Assembly: GCA_019186945.1 (NCBI GenBank)
Contig: JABAQJ010000002.1
Span: 461,897 to 525,896 of the forward strand
Reading direction: 5' to 3'
DNA: 64,000 nt
Source of the DNA: Gemmatimonadaceae bacterium
GTDB lineage: Bacteria > Gemmatimonadota > Gemmatimonadetes > Gemmatimonadales > Gemmatimonadaceae
The notes beneath the pieces were generated by a model. It made no database searches. It saw nothing but the letters and a program-made list of their open reading frames with translations, and had not been told where the DNA came from. Positions 44,355 through 53,429 of the stretch are shown here, in pieces (position 1 is the stretch's first letter; every line of letters starts with the position of its first letter). Made by a program: the position numbers and the translations under genes.

Positions 44355-46583
44355 CTACGGCACGTGCGGCGTCGCCGGCGGACCGCGCTTGCGCGCCGTC
44401 CGTCGCTTGCCATTGCCCACGGGAGCCGGTTCGGCTCGCGGTTCAGGCGTCGGCGGCAACGTCGTCGCACGCATTTCGGACGTGGTGTAGCGCGAGTCGG
44501 CGCGATCCATCCCCCATGGATCGCGCAGCAGTCGGCGGTGCGCACCGCGATCCGGTTCATCGCCCGGTTGCCGCTGCACGTAGGAGCAATCCGGACGCAG
44601 ATCCCACGCCTGCCGGTTGTCTTCCAGGTAGGTCGTCAGCAGCGAACGCAACCTGGGATGCAGCGCCACGTCCTCCACCGGCACGACCACTTCCACACGA
44701 CGCTCCAGATTGCGCGGCATCCAGTCCGCCGACCCCATGAAGAACTCCTCCTCGCCGCCGTTCCAGAACGCGAAGATGCGCGAGTGCTCGAGGAAACGCC
44801 CCACACAACTGATCACGCGGATGCGGTCGCTGACGCCGGGAATACCGGGGCGGAGACAACAGATGCCGCGGACGATCAGGTGGATATCCACGCCTGCTCC
44901 TGATGCCTCGTACAGCGCGGCGATAACCTCCGGCGATACGAGCGCGTTCATCTTGGCAACGATGCGTGCCGCCTTGCCGCTCCGCGCATTCCGTGTCTCG
45001 CGCGCGATCAGATCCAACAACCGGTCGCGCAGGTTCGCCGGGGCCACCAGCAGCTTGCGGTAACTCTGTTGTCGCGAGAACCCGGTCAGCAGGTTGAACA
45101 ACTCGGACACATCCGCCCCGATCGCCGGGTGGCACGTGAACAGTCCAAGATCCGTGTAGATCCGGGCCGTTCGCGAATTGTAGTTTCCCGACCCGATGTG
45201 CACGTACCTGCGGATCCCGTCGGGATCCCTGCGCACTACCAGCGCGACCTTCGCATGCGTCTTGAGCCCGGGCACGCCGTACGCCACGTGAACGCCGAAG
45301 TTCTCGAGCGTCCGCGCCCAGTTGATATTGTTGATCTCGTCGAATCGCGCCTGCAGCTCCACGAGCACCGCGACTTGCTTGCCGCGCTGCGCCGCTTGCG
45401 TCAACGCCTCCACGATCGCCGTGTCGCCAGATGTGCGATACAGCGTCAACTTGATCGCGAGAACGTTCTCGTCGGCAGCAGCCGTTTCCAGAAAGTTCTC
45501 GACCGTGGCCGCAAACGACTCGAAGGGATGATGGACGAGCAGGTCACGCTCCCGCATCGCGTCGAAGATCGTCCGCTCGGGATCGCGCACTTCCGGCGGC
45601 GTCACCGGCGCATACGGCGTGTCTCGCAACTCCGGGATCTCCAGGGCCGCCAACGTCAGAACGTCAGCGACGTCCAGGAGCGTCCCGGCCTCGAAGACGT
45701 CCCGTTCGGCCAGCGGAAGCGTCCCGGAGTCCGCGGTCGCCCGTAACTCAGCGAGGAGCACGTCCCGAAGGCGCGGCGGCATTCGCTCGTCCACCTCCAG
45801 ACGGACAATCTCGCCGAAGCGACGCTGGAGGATCTGCTCCTCTATCATTTCCAGCAGGTCGTCTGGCTCGTCCGGGGCGGGCACGTCCATATCGGAGTAA
45901 CGCGTAATCCGGAACGTGTTCGCAGACTGGATCGACATCCCCGGGAAGAGCGATCCCACATGGGCGGCAATGAGATCCTCGAGCGGGACGAAGTGCAGAT
46001 GCCGAGCCAACGGTACCCAACGCGGCAGGCTCCTCGGCACTTTCACGCGAGCGAACAGTTCGTCTTCGCGCTCAGGATCGCGAAGCAGGACCGCCAGCGA
46101 GAGCGAGAGATTCGAGATGTACGGGAACGGGTGGCCGGGATCGACAGCCAGTGGGGTCAGTACCGGAAAGACGTGCTGCTCGAAGTAGGCATCCAGCGTC
46201 CGCCGTTCGTCCGCTGTCACGTCGTCCATACCGACGATCCGGATCCCGTGCAGGGCAAGCGCCGGGAGCACATCCTTGTGCAGACACCCGCGTTGTACGG
46301 CGAGAAGCCCGCGGATCCGCGAATCGACGGCATCCAGTTGAGCCTGCGGACTCATGCCATCCGGTGGCGTGGCGTGGACACCGGCAGCGACCTGTCGCCG
46401 CAGACCAGCCACGCGAACCATGTAGAACTCGTCCAGATTGCTGCTGAAAATACCAAGGAACTTGAGACGCTCCAGTAGCGGCGTGCGCGCATCCAGCGCT
46501 TCCTGAAGCACGCGCGCATTGAAGTCGAGCCACGAGAGTTCGCGATTTATGAACAGATCCGGGGCGACTGGCGTTTCATGCAT
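44355..46583 (-). CDS. ppk1: Polyphosphate kinase 1
   Basis: The protein has 742 residues. The N-terminal domain has LFINRELSWLDFNARVLQEA, and SSNLDEFYMVRVAGL follows. The catalytic His is in YVHIGSGNYNSRTARIYTDL, and the second His is in ISCVGRFLEHSRIFAFWNGG. The C-terminal 45 residues are a basic, low-complexity tail (GKRRTARKRGPPATPHVP). It synthesises polyphosphate from ATP. It lies downstream of the phosphate transporter and DUF47 genes, and the exopolyphosphatase gene is close by. Confidence 0.96.
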   Translation of the reverse strand: MHETPVAPDLFINRELSWLDFNARVLQEALDARTPLLERLKFLGIFSSNLDEFYMVRVAGLRRQVAAGVHATPPDGMSPQAQLDAVDSRIRGLLAVQRGCLHKDVLPALALHGIRIVGMDDVTADERRTLDAYFEQHVFPVLTPLAVDPGHPFPYISNLSLSLAVLLRDPEREDELFARVKVPRSLPRWVPLARHLHFVPLEDLIAAHVGSLFPGMSIQSANTFRITRYSDMDVPAPDEPDDLLEMIEEQILQRRFGEIVRLEVDERMPPRLRDVLLAELRATADSGTLPLAERDVFEAGTLLDVADVLTLAALEIPELRDTPYAPVTPPEVRDPERTIFDAMRERDLLVHHPFESFAATVENFLETAAADENVLAIKLTLYRTSGDTAIVEALTQAAQRGKQVAVLVELQARFDEINNINWARTLENFGVHVAYGVPGLKTHAKVALVVRRDPDGIRRYVHIGSGNYNSRTARIYTDLGLFTCHPAIGADVSELFNLLTGFSRQQSYRKLLVAPANLRDRLLDLIARETRNARSGKAARIVAKMNALVSPEVIAALYEASGAGVDIHLIVRGICCLRPGIPGVSDRIRVISCVGRFLEHSRIFAFWNGGEEEFFMGSADWMPRNLERRVEVVVPVEDVALHPRLRSLLTTYLEDNRQAWDLRPDCSYVQRQPGDEPDRGAHRRLLRDPWGMDRADSRYTTSEMRATTLPPTPEPRAEPAPVGNGKRRTARKRGPPATPHVP

Positions 46584-46707
46584 ACGTGCGAGGAAACGAG
46601 ACAGCCCCGGGTGACGGCTGGGGGCGACCGGCAGTAGAGAAAGATACCGCCTCGATGATCCCTTCGGGACGGACGACAGCTATCCCGGCCCCTCGGGCTG
46701 CTTTTTC

Positions 46708-47742
46708 CTACAACGGATGAAATGCCTCGAGCAGCCGTAGCGCCAGCGCGGACATCAGCGCGGCTGCCGGGATCGTCAGAACCCATGCCCAGACGATCCG
46801 GCCAGCTACTCCCCAGCGCACCGCCGACAGGCGCGTCGTCGCCCCCACACCCATGATCGCCCCGGTGATCGTGTGCGTCGTACTGACCGGGATTCCGAAC
46901 GTCGTGGCGATGAGGATCGCCAGAGACCCCCCGGTCTCGGCCGCGCATCCGCCAACGGGACGCAGCTTCGTGATCCGCGAGCCCATCGTGTGCACGATGC
47001 GCCACCCACCGAACAGCGTACCGAACGAGATAGCCGTGTACGCCCCGATCTCTACCCAGTAGGGCACGACCTCCGCGTTCTCCAGGTAGAAGTGGCGCAT
47101 CCACCCCGTTCCGTCGGCGAGCACGGCCTTGGACGACACCAGCAGGCCAACGATGATGCCCATCGTCTTCTGCGCGTCGTTGGCTCCGTGCGACAACGAG
47201 AACAGTGCCGCACTCACCAGCTGCAGCCGCTTGAAAATGGCGTCCACACGGTACGGCGACGAATGCTGGAACAACTGGTAGAACAGGACCATGAATGCCC
47301 AGCCCGCGCCCATTCCGATCAGGGGCGACACGACGATGAATACAACGGTCTTCGTCCACCCGGACACGATGATCGCGCTGAACCCCGCCTTCGCGACTGC
47401 TGCTCCCGCATAACCGCCAATCAGCGCATGCGATGAACTGCTCGGCAGCCCGAACCACCACGTGATCAGGTTCCACACTATCGCCCCCAGCAACCCGCCC
47501 AACACGACGTTCGGTGTCACGACGCTCACGTCGATCAGCCCGTTCCCCACCGTCCTGGCGACCGCCGTCCCCACGATGAACGCGGCAGCGAAGTTGAAAA
47601 ACGCCGCCCAGGCCACAGCCGCCAACGGACTCAACACGCGCGTCCCGACCACGGTTGCGATCGAATTGGCCGAATCGTGGAATCCGTTGATGAAGTCGAA
47701 CAGGAACGCGATCCCGACGATGACCAGGATGTACGTCGTCAC
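46708..47742 (-). CDS. PiT-family inorganic phosphate transporter
   Basis: The protein has 344 residues from GTG 47742 and about ten membrane helices. The family repeats are present at both ends: DFINGFHDSANSIATVVGTR and SLSHGANDAQKTMGIIVGLL. Loops PSSSSHALIGGYAG and PVSTTHTITGAIMGVG are characteristic. It carries phosphate with a cation. It starts 2 bp after DUF47, which in many bacteria accompanies PiT as a regulator. Confidence 0.95.
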   Translation of the reverse strand: MTTYILVIVGIAFLFDFINGFHDSANSIATVVGTRVLSPLAAVAWAAFFNFAAAFIVGTAVARTVGNGLIDVSVVTPNVVLGGLLGAIVWNLITWWFGLPSSSSHALIGGYAGAAVAKAGFSAIIVSGWTKTVVFIVVSPLIGMGAGWAFMVLFYQLFQHSSPYRVDAIFKRLQLVSAALFSLSHGANDAQKTMGIIVGLLVSSKAVLADGTGWMRHFYLENAEVVPYWVEIGAYTAISFGTLFGGWRIVHTMGSRITKLRPVGGCAAETGGSLAILIATTFGIPVSTTHTITGAIMGVGATTRLSAVRWGVAGRIVWAWVLTIPAAALMSALALRLLEAFHPL

Positions 47743-47744
47743 GG

Positions 47745-48356
47745 TCAGGTGTTCTTCAGGGAGATGCTCTCCAGCAGGATCGCCACGGTATTGCAGCTGT
47801 CAATCGCATGCTCGAGCGTGTCGTACAGTTCCTTCCACTTGATCACATGCAGTGGATCCGGAGAGCCCTGGAAGAGCTGCCCCACCGCATCGTGGTACAG
47901 CATGTCGCCTTCCTCCTCGTACCGCTTCACTTCGCGCGTCCAGCGGATGACCGAGCGCGGATTCTTGATGTCGGTGACGGCCTTCTCGAGGGAGTCCACG
48001 GTCTTGACGAGGATATCGGCCAGGTCTCGCGCCGCGTCCTGCGTGGCCTCGATGTGAAACATCTGCGCTCGCCGTGCGGTGCCGTCGATCAGGTCCACAA
48101 CGGTATCGAGCGCCGATGCCAGGTTATGGATGTCTTCACGATCCAGCGGCGTGATGAAACTGCTGTCCAGCCTCGTGCTCACTTCATGCGTCACGTCATC
48201 GGCTTCGTGCTCGACTGCCTTGATGGCGGCGGCGAAGTGCTCGAGTTTCGAGGCGTCGGTGAACAGGTCACGGAGCAGGACGGCCGCCTCCTTGTTCTTG
48301 GCGGCCAGCTGATTGAACAGGTCGAAGAAACCTTTGTCACGCGGGATGATGCGCAC
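47745..48356 (-). CDS. DUF47 PhoU-like protein (PiT accessory)
   Basis: The protein has 203 residues from GTG 48356 (RIIPRDKGFFDLFNQLAAKN), a typical length and opening. It is helical throughout: EHEADDVTHEVSTRLDSSFI, TPLDREDIHNLASALDTVVD and IKWKELYDTLEHAIDSCNTV. These acidic clusters bind metal in PhoU-like folds. It regulates or assists the PiT carrier encoded 2 bp downstream. A frame extending to 48434 is not family-like, so I chose the GTG. Confidence 0.92.
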   Translation of the reverse strand: MRIIPRDKGFFDLFNQLAAKNKEAAVLLRDLFTDASKLEHFAAAIKAVEHEADDVTHEVSTRLDSSFITPLDREDIHNLASALDTVVDLIDGTARRAQMFHIEATQDAARDLADILVKTVDSLEKAVTDIKNPRSVIRWTREVKRYEEEGDMLYHDAVGQLFQGSPDPLHVIKWKELYDTLEHAIDSCNTVAILLESISLKNT

Positions 48357-48503
48357 GAGGCTCGGAGATGTTGGGAGGGAAACGCCCGGTAAGCCATCGC
48401 AGACACGCGGGGATCGAGGCGGAACCGGCCTCAAACTTACGGGCAGTCACGCTTGGCGGGAGGGAGCGCGGCACCGGCTCGTCACGACGCTGGCGGCATT
48501 CGA

Positions 48504-49478
48504 CTAGTACGATGACGGCTCTCCCGACGGGCCCGGTCGAACGGGCGACTGGCAATGAGTACACGACGCACCATGCGCCTGCGACAGCGAGAGAATCTCC
48601 GAGAGTGGTAGGGGGCCTTTCCCAATACACTCGGCCATCGCCACACCGCTGGATGTGCCAATACGGGTCGCACCGCTCGCTATCATGCGAAGCGCGGTTG
48701 AGCAGTCACGCACCCCGCCAGAGGCCTTGACCCCAAGGGCGTCACCCACGACCAGGCGCATCAGGGCGACCGCTTCTGCGGAGGCGCCTCCGGCTGGGTG
48801 GAAACCCGTGCTGGTCTTTACGAAGTGCGCCCCGCACTCCTTCGCCAATGCGCTCGCCTTGATGATCTCGACCGGCGTCAGAACGGCAGATTCGATGATG
48901 ACCTTTACGAGCCGGCCGCCACTACCGCGGACAACGGCGGTGATGTCGTCGGCGACATGCCGCCAATCTCCTCCCTTGATGTGTCCGATGGCTGCAACCA
49001 TATCGATTTCGGTTGCCCCCTGGTCTACGGCCAGTGCCGCCTCGTTCTGCTTGATCCGGGACGCCGACGCACCCAGAGGAAATCCGACCACGGTGGCGAG
49101 GCCAACCCCGGATCCTCCTAGGGCGGTGGCGCAGTGCGGCACCCACACCGGGTTCACACACACCGCAGCGAAGCGCTGCTCGCGTGCTTCCTGGCAGAGC
49201 GCGTCGATGTCGGCGTGCGTGGCTTCAGCCTTGAGCAGGGTATGGTCGATGAAATCGGTAATGCGCTCTGCACGTCCGTCGAGGCGGGGCCGATGCGATG
49301 CGGATGGCGAACCATTTTCTGGCGATGGGCCGATGGCTGCTGCAACAGGGAGATGAGAGAGGATGGAAGCGGCGGCGTTATCTTCCTTTTCGGGGGGGGC
49401 CCCCTGCCGGCTGCCCAAATCTCGTGCCGCCAGCTCCGACGCCACCCTGGCCGCCAGTTCTCTCAGCCGCTCGCTCAT
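48504..49478 (-). CDS. deoC: Deoxyribose-phosphate aldolase with N-terminal encapsulation-like extension
   Basis: The protein has 324 residues, about 75 more than usual DERA. ATG 49478 overlaps the EutN-type stop (ATGA), so the long form is translated. Residues 2-22 (SERLRELAARVASELAARDL) form an amphipathic helix. A 50-residue Ala/Pro/Ser/Gly linker then precedes the barrel (ITDFIDHTLLKAEATHADID). Key residues lie in GLATVVGFPLG, LVKVIIESAVL and HFVKTSTGFHP (Schiff-base Lys near 220). It cleaves 2-deoxyribose-5-phosphate to glyceraldehyde-3-phosphate and acetaldehyde. A helix-plus-linker is how enzymes are targeted into bacterial microcompartments; the adjacent vertex genes support that reading. 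Confidence 0.92.
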   Translation of the reverse strand: MSERLRELAARVASELAARDLGSRQGAPPEKEDNAAASILSHLPVAAAIGPSPENGSPSASHRPRLDGRAERITDFIDHTLLKAEATHADIDALCQEAREQRFAAVCVNPVWVPHCATALGGSGVGLATVVGFPLGASASRIKQNEAALAVDQGATEIDMVAAIGHIKGGDWRHVADDITAVVRGSGGRLVKVIIESAVLTPVEIIKASALAKECGAHFVKTSTGFHPAGGASAEAVALMRLVVGDALGVKASGGVRDCSTALRMIASGATRIGTSSGVAMAECIGKGPLPLSEILSLSQAHGASCTHCQSPVRPGPSGEPSSY

Positions 49479-49807
49479 CGTGGCGGCTCCGTGCTTCCGC
49501 TGGCGCCATCCGCAACTGCTCTGCCTCCCTCCGCGACGTGGAGCTGGACGTCGTCCACGACGCCCGCGATCACCGCCTGCACGGGAATCCGGTCATTCCT
49601 GAACAGCGTACGCGCCGCGTTCCCCTCCTGCACAATCAGCACTCGCTCGCCAACACCCACTCCGACCACATCCAGCGCGATCACCTCGGCCCCACCCTCT
49701 TCCGTGCCATCCAATGCCAGACGCTTCACGAGCAGCAACTTGTGCCCGCCAAGGTTCGGATGCCGATGTGTCGCGATGACGTCACCCACAACACGTGCGA
49801 GGTACAC
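49475..49807 (-). CDS. EutN/CcmL-family microcompartment vertex protein (first)
   Basis: GTG 49807 has GGAG 6 bp upstream and gives the family opening YLARVVGDVIATHRHPNLGG; 110 residues result. A TTG at 49822 is also open, but an in-frame TGA lies just above it. Further family features are KLLLVKRLALDG, DVVGVGVGERVLIVQEGNAA and a final AVIAGVVDDVQ. Pentamers of these proteins cap the vertices of bacterial microcompartments. It is coupled to deoC (ATGA). It is distinct in sequence from the second copy, so two vertex types may be made. Confidence 0.9.
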   Translation of the reverse strand: MYLARVVGDVIATHRHPNLGGHKLLLVKRLALDGTEEGGAEVIALDVVGVGVGERVLIVQEGNAARTLFRNDRIPVQAVIAGVVDDVQLHVAEGGRAVADGASGSTEPPR

Positions 49808-49876
49808 GAGAGCTCCAGCCAATATGGTTCAGCGTGCATGACGCCCATGAAAGCTCGCTGCCGGACACGGCGCGGT

Positions 49877-50179
49877 CTACTCTCGCACCGCCAATCCGTC
49901 CGCCAACTCGCAACGGTCCACCCTGGCCACGATACCGGCGTCCACTGCCACGAACGGCTCCGCAAGAGTGAGCGTCGCTTCACGTGACGTCACGTAGACC
50001 ACGACTTCACCCGGGCCCGCCCCTATCCCGTCTACAGCGACGAGCGGCTTCCCTGCCATGGCCCCATCCGCACCCAGCGGCTGAATCCACTGCAGCGTGA
50101 CGCCAGCGAGCGTCTCCTGCTTCACCGTGGCCACCACGCGGCCGATTACCCTGGCAAGTTGCAAAATCGTCTCCACCAT
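49877..50179 (-). CDS. EutN/CcmL-family microcompartment vertex protein (second)
   Basis: ATG 50179 is preceded by ACAGGACAC and gives 100 residues. It begins VETILQLARVIGRVVATVKQ, then LAGVTLQWIQPLGAD, VAVDGIGAGPGEVVVYVTS and VDAGIVARVDR, the same one-domain OB-like barrel as the first copy. It lies 69 bp upstream of that gene and 31 bp after rhomboid. No hexameric shell protein (BMC-H) is in the window, so shell facets would need genes elsewhere. The N-terminus is a few residues longer than in the first copy. Confidence 0.9.
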   Translation of the reverse strand: MVETILQLARVIGRVVATVKQETLAGVTLQWIQPLGADGAMAGKPLVAVDGIGAGPGEVVVYVTSREATLTLAEPFVAVDAGIVARVDRCELADGLAVRE

Positions 50180-50210
50180 GTGTCCTGTCGCTCGCACGCG
50201 GCAGCGGAAC

Positions 50211-50993
50211 TCACCGCGCGTCGGGATCGAAAGCCGCTCGGGTGTCGCCTAACGCCACGCGCCGGCGATGCAGTGTGTCGTCGACGAAAAGCCTAACCAT
50301 CAGCACGCCTGCCACGAAACCGCCCACGTGCGCCCAGACCGCCACACCACCGGAAATCCCAGGCTGCAACGCCGTCAGTTGCGGAATCGCGGACAGCAGT
50401 TGCCACCCGAACCACCACAGCAATACCAGCCAGGCCTGGATCGGGATCACCTTCCAGAAGATTATGAAGATGAACAGCATGCGCACGCGAACTCGCGGAT
50501 ACAACACCAGATACGCTCCAAGAACCCCGGAAATCGCGCCGGAGGCCCCCACCGTCGGTACTGGAGAAGCCGGATCCATGAAACCGTGCACGCCGGCAGC
50601 GATCAGCCCGCACATCAGGTAGAACAGGAGGAAGCGACCGCGCCCCATGCTGTCCTCGACGTTGTTCCCGAAAACCCAGAAAAAGAGCGCGTTGCCCAAC
50701 AGATGCACCCAGCTGCCATGCAGAAACATGGAGGTCAGCGGCGTGACCGCGTTCACCGGCTCGTTGTCCACGAGGCAGGCAATTCCTCGACCGATGGGTA
50801 CCGAAAAACCTATCGGACGCGTATGAAAAAGCTCGGCCGGAACCATCCCGTAGTTGCACACACTGGCCGCCACCTTGTATGCGTCCAGCCCTGCCCCCTG
50901 AACGAGCACCCAGACTGCAGCCATCGCCCCCAACAGCAGGTAAGTAACCACCGGCGTTCGGATGGTCGGGTTCTCGTCGCTGAGCGGTATCAT
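50211..50993 (-). CDS. Rhomboid-family intramembrane serine protease
   Basis: The 260-residue protein has about six to seven helices. The family WVHLLGNALFFWVFGNNVED precedes the catalytic Ser in TVGASGAISGVLGAYL. The His is in VAVWAHVGGFVAGVLMVR. It cleaves transmembrane substrates in the inner membrane. The insert of about 45 residues between helix 1 and the HGSWVHLLGN loop is usual for this type. It precedes the EutN genes by 31 bp on the same strand and is divergent from dnaK by 210 bp. Confidence 0.92.
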   Translation of the reverse strand: MIPLSDENPTIRTPVVTYLLLGAMAAVWVLVQGAGLDAYKVAASVCNYGMVPAELFHTRPIGFSVPIGRGIACLVDNEPVNAVTPLTSMFLHGSWVHLLGNALFFWVFGNNVEDSMGRGRFLLFYLMCGLIAAGVHGFMDPASPVPTVGASGAISGVLGAYLVLYPRVRVRMLFIFIIFWKVIPIQAWLVLLWWFGWQLLSAIPQLTALQPGISGGVAVWAHVGGFVAGVLMVRLFVDDTLHRRRVALGDTRAAFDPDAR

Positions 50994-51203
50994 TCAGGCC
51001 CGGTGCTGGTGTTGATCAATCTGCCAATTCGACCGATCGGATGGGAACGGATCGGCTTCAGAACGTCAGACTGGCGCAACCGATCGGTCCTGTGCTTGCA
51101 AAGAGTCCGAGCACTCGAACGTTGAAGTTGGCCCGACGGGTTTCCCGTCTTCACTTGGACTATGCTGGGCGCGCGGCGTCCAGCGGTCAACACTGAGGCA
51201 GAG

Positions 51204-53141
51204 ATGGCGGACAAAGTCATTGGCATTGACCTGGGAACGACGAACTCGGTCGTTGCGGTCATGGAAGGGGGCGATCCGGTCGTCATTCCCAACTCGGAAG
51301 GCGGACGGACGACTCCGTCGGTCGTCGGGTTCTCGAAGGACGGCGAGCGTCTGGTAGGCCAGATTGCCAAGCGTCAGGCTGTTACCAACCCGAAGAACAC
51401 GGTCTTCTCGATTAAGCGCTTCATGGGCCGCAAGGTCTCCGAGATCGCTGAGGAGTCCCGGCGGGTTCCGTACGTCATCGCCTCCGGACCGAACGATACA
51501 GCGGCCGTCGAGGTCGCGGGAAAGCGTTACACGCCACCCGAAATCTCGGCTATGGTTCTCCAAAAGATGAAACAGACGGCAGAAGACTACCTCGGCTTTT
51601 CGGTATCCAAGGCAGTCATTACCGTGCCCGCCTACTTCAACGACTCGCAGCGACAGGCAACCAAGGACGCCGGCAGGATAGCCGGACTGGACGTGCTCCG
51701 CATCATCAACGAGCCGACCGCGGCTGCTCTCGCCTACGGGCTCGACAAGAAGGGCAAGGACGAAAAGGTAGCTGTGTTCGACCTTGGCGGCGGTACCTAC
51801 GATATTTCCGTGCTGGAGTTGTACGACGTCGAGGGCACCCGGCAATTCGAGGTCAAGTCGACGAACGGTGACACCCACCTCGGTGGCGACGACTTCGACC
51901 AGCGGGTGATGGACTGGCTGGTGGCCGAGTTCAAGCGCGATCAGGCGATAGACCTGTCGAAGGATCCGATGGCGATCCAGAGACTCAAGGAAGCCGCGGA
52001 GAAGGCGAAGTGCGAACTCTCGTCGACAATGTCGACGGACATCAATCTCCCGTTCATCACCGCGGACCAGTCCGGACCGAAGCACCTCAATTATTCGCTG
52101 ACACGGGCCAAGTTCGAGCAACTCGTGGATGATCTCATCCAGCGCACACTCGAACCGATGAAGAAGGCCCTGGCTGACGCGAGTCTCAAGCCGACCGATA
52201 TCGACGAGGTGTTGCTCGTTGGCGGGTCAACGCGAATCCCGAAGATCCAGCAGGTCGTGAAGGATTTCTTCAACAAGGAACCCAACAAGGGCGTCAACCC
52301 GGACGAGGTCGTCGCAATCGGGGCCGCCGTGCAGGGAGCCGTGCTCACGGGCGAGCAGAAGGACGTGTTGCTGCTCGACGTCACGCCACTCTCGCTCGGC
52401 ATCGAGACTCTCGGTGGCGTCATGACCACGCTAATCCCGCGCAATACGACGATCCCGACTCGCAAGGTGGATACGTTCTCGACCGCGGACGACAACCAGA
52501 CGACCGTGGAGATCCACGTATTGCAGGGAGAGCGTGAACTGGCCCTCCACAACAAGACGATCGGCAAGTTTCAGCTGACAGGCATTCCTCCGGCTCCGCG
52601 CGGCATGCCGCAGGTCGAGGTGACATTCGACATCGACGCCAACGGGATTCTCCACGTCTCCGCCAAGGACAAGGCAACGAACAAGGAGCAGAAGATCCGC
52701 ATCGAGTCATCGAGCGGTTTGTCGAAGGACGAGATCGACCGCATGGTGAAGGACGCCGAGCGGAACGCGAACGAAGACAAGCAGAAGCGCGAGGAGATCG
52801 ACACCCGGAACCGACTCGACTCGCTGTCCTACGAAGTCGAGAAGAACTCGAAGGAGTGGGCGGATCGGTTGAGTCCGGAGATGAAATCGCGGCTCGAGGG
52901 CGCAGTCGAGCGTGCACGCAAGGCGCATCGCGGTTCCGACATGGGCGAGATCAAAGCCGCCCTGGAGGAGCTGACAGCAGCCTATCAGGAGGCTGGCCGG
53001 TCGCTATACTCGCAGGCGCAGAGCGCACCGCCGGACGGAGCACCCGCTGGCGAAGCCACGCAACCCGGTGGCGAGACCGGCGGTAAACCCGAGGACGTCG
53101 TCGAGGCGGACTACGAGATCGTGGACGAGACGAAGAAGTAG
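51204..53141 (+). CDS. dnaK: Chaperone protein DnaK (Hsp70)
   Basis: The protein has 645 residues from ATG 51204 ([14 protein letters not shown]), with GAGG 7 bp upstream. The ATPase part has [48 protein letters not shown] and [12 protein letters not shown]. The substrate-binding part and a lid end in YEIVDETKK. It folds proteins with GrpE and DnaJ, whose genes are not here. No CIRCE operator is found upstream. A strong terminator follows and an HtrA protease gene is next, so protein quality control is grouped. Confidence 0.97.
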   Translation: MADKVIGIDLGTTNSVVAVMEGGDPVVIPNSEGGRTTPSVVGFSKDGERLVGQIAKRQAVTNPKNTVFSIKRFMGRKVSEIAEESRRVPYVIASGPNDTAAVEVAGKRYTPPEISAMVLQKMKQTAEDYLGFSVSKAVITVPAYFNDSQRQATKDAGRIAGLDVLRIINEPTAAALAYGLDKKGKDEKVAVFDLGGGTYDISVLELYDVEGTRQFEVKSTNGDTHLGGDDFDQRVMDWLVAEFKRDQAIDLSKDPMAIQRLKEAAEKAKCELSSTMSTDINLPFITADQSGPKHLNYSLTRAKFEQLVDDLIQRTLEPMKKALADASLKPTDIDEVLLVGGSTRIPKIQQVVKDFFNKEPNKGVNPDEVVAIGAAVQGAVLTGEQKDVLLLDVTPLSLGIETLGGVMTTLIPRNTTIPTRKVDTFSTADDNQTTVEIHVLQGERELALHNKTIGKFQLTGIPPAPRGMPQVEVTFDIDANGILHVSAKDKATNKEQKIRIESSSGLSKDEIDRMVKDAERNANEDKQKREEIDTRNRLDSLSYEVEKNSKEWADRLSPEMKSRLEGAVERARKAHRGSDMGEIKAALEELTAAYQEAGRSLYSQAQSAPPDGAPAGEATQPGGETGGKPEDVVEADYEIVDETKK

Positions 53142-53149
53142 ATGCCGGC

Positions 53150-53186
53150 GGGAGTGACACGATGCGCCTCGTGTCACTCCCTGTTT
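53150..53186 (+). terminator. Rho-independent terminator after dnaK
   Basis: GGGAGTGACACGA (53150-53162) pairs perfectly with TCGTGTCACTCCC (53169-53181) around a 6-nt loop, and TGTTT follows. Confidence 0.88.
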
Positions 53187-53429
53187 AGCACCCGCGCCCT
53201 ATGTTCCTCTGTGCCATCGGACGGCTCGCGATTGTTGTCCTGCGGGGCGTACCGGGCGTTCCGGCAGCGTGTGGCTGGTTGCCCCACGTGACGGGATGAC
53301 GTCAGTCTTCGGATGCATGCGACGTGTAAGGAAACCGTCGGTGAGTTCCTCGTGACTACTGGTGTAAGGCACAGAACTTGAACATCGTGTTGGCAAGTGG
53401 CAGGCGCTCTTTCCGAATGGGTATCGCAC

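Noticed and set aside
50994-51203. CIRCE operator upstream of dnaK
   Set aside because: GAGTCCGAGCACTC near 51102 looks superficially similar, but it lacks the TTAGCACTC-N9-GAGTGCTAA arms and spacing.
53374-53400. Sigma-E-like GAACTT box before the HtrA gene
   Set aside because: The -35-like hexamer is present, but no matching -10 element is found at 16-17 bp.
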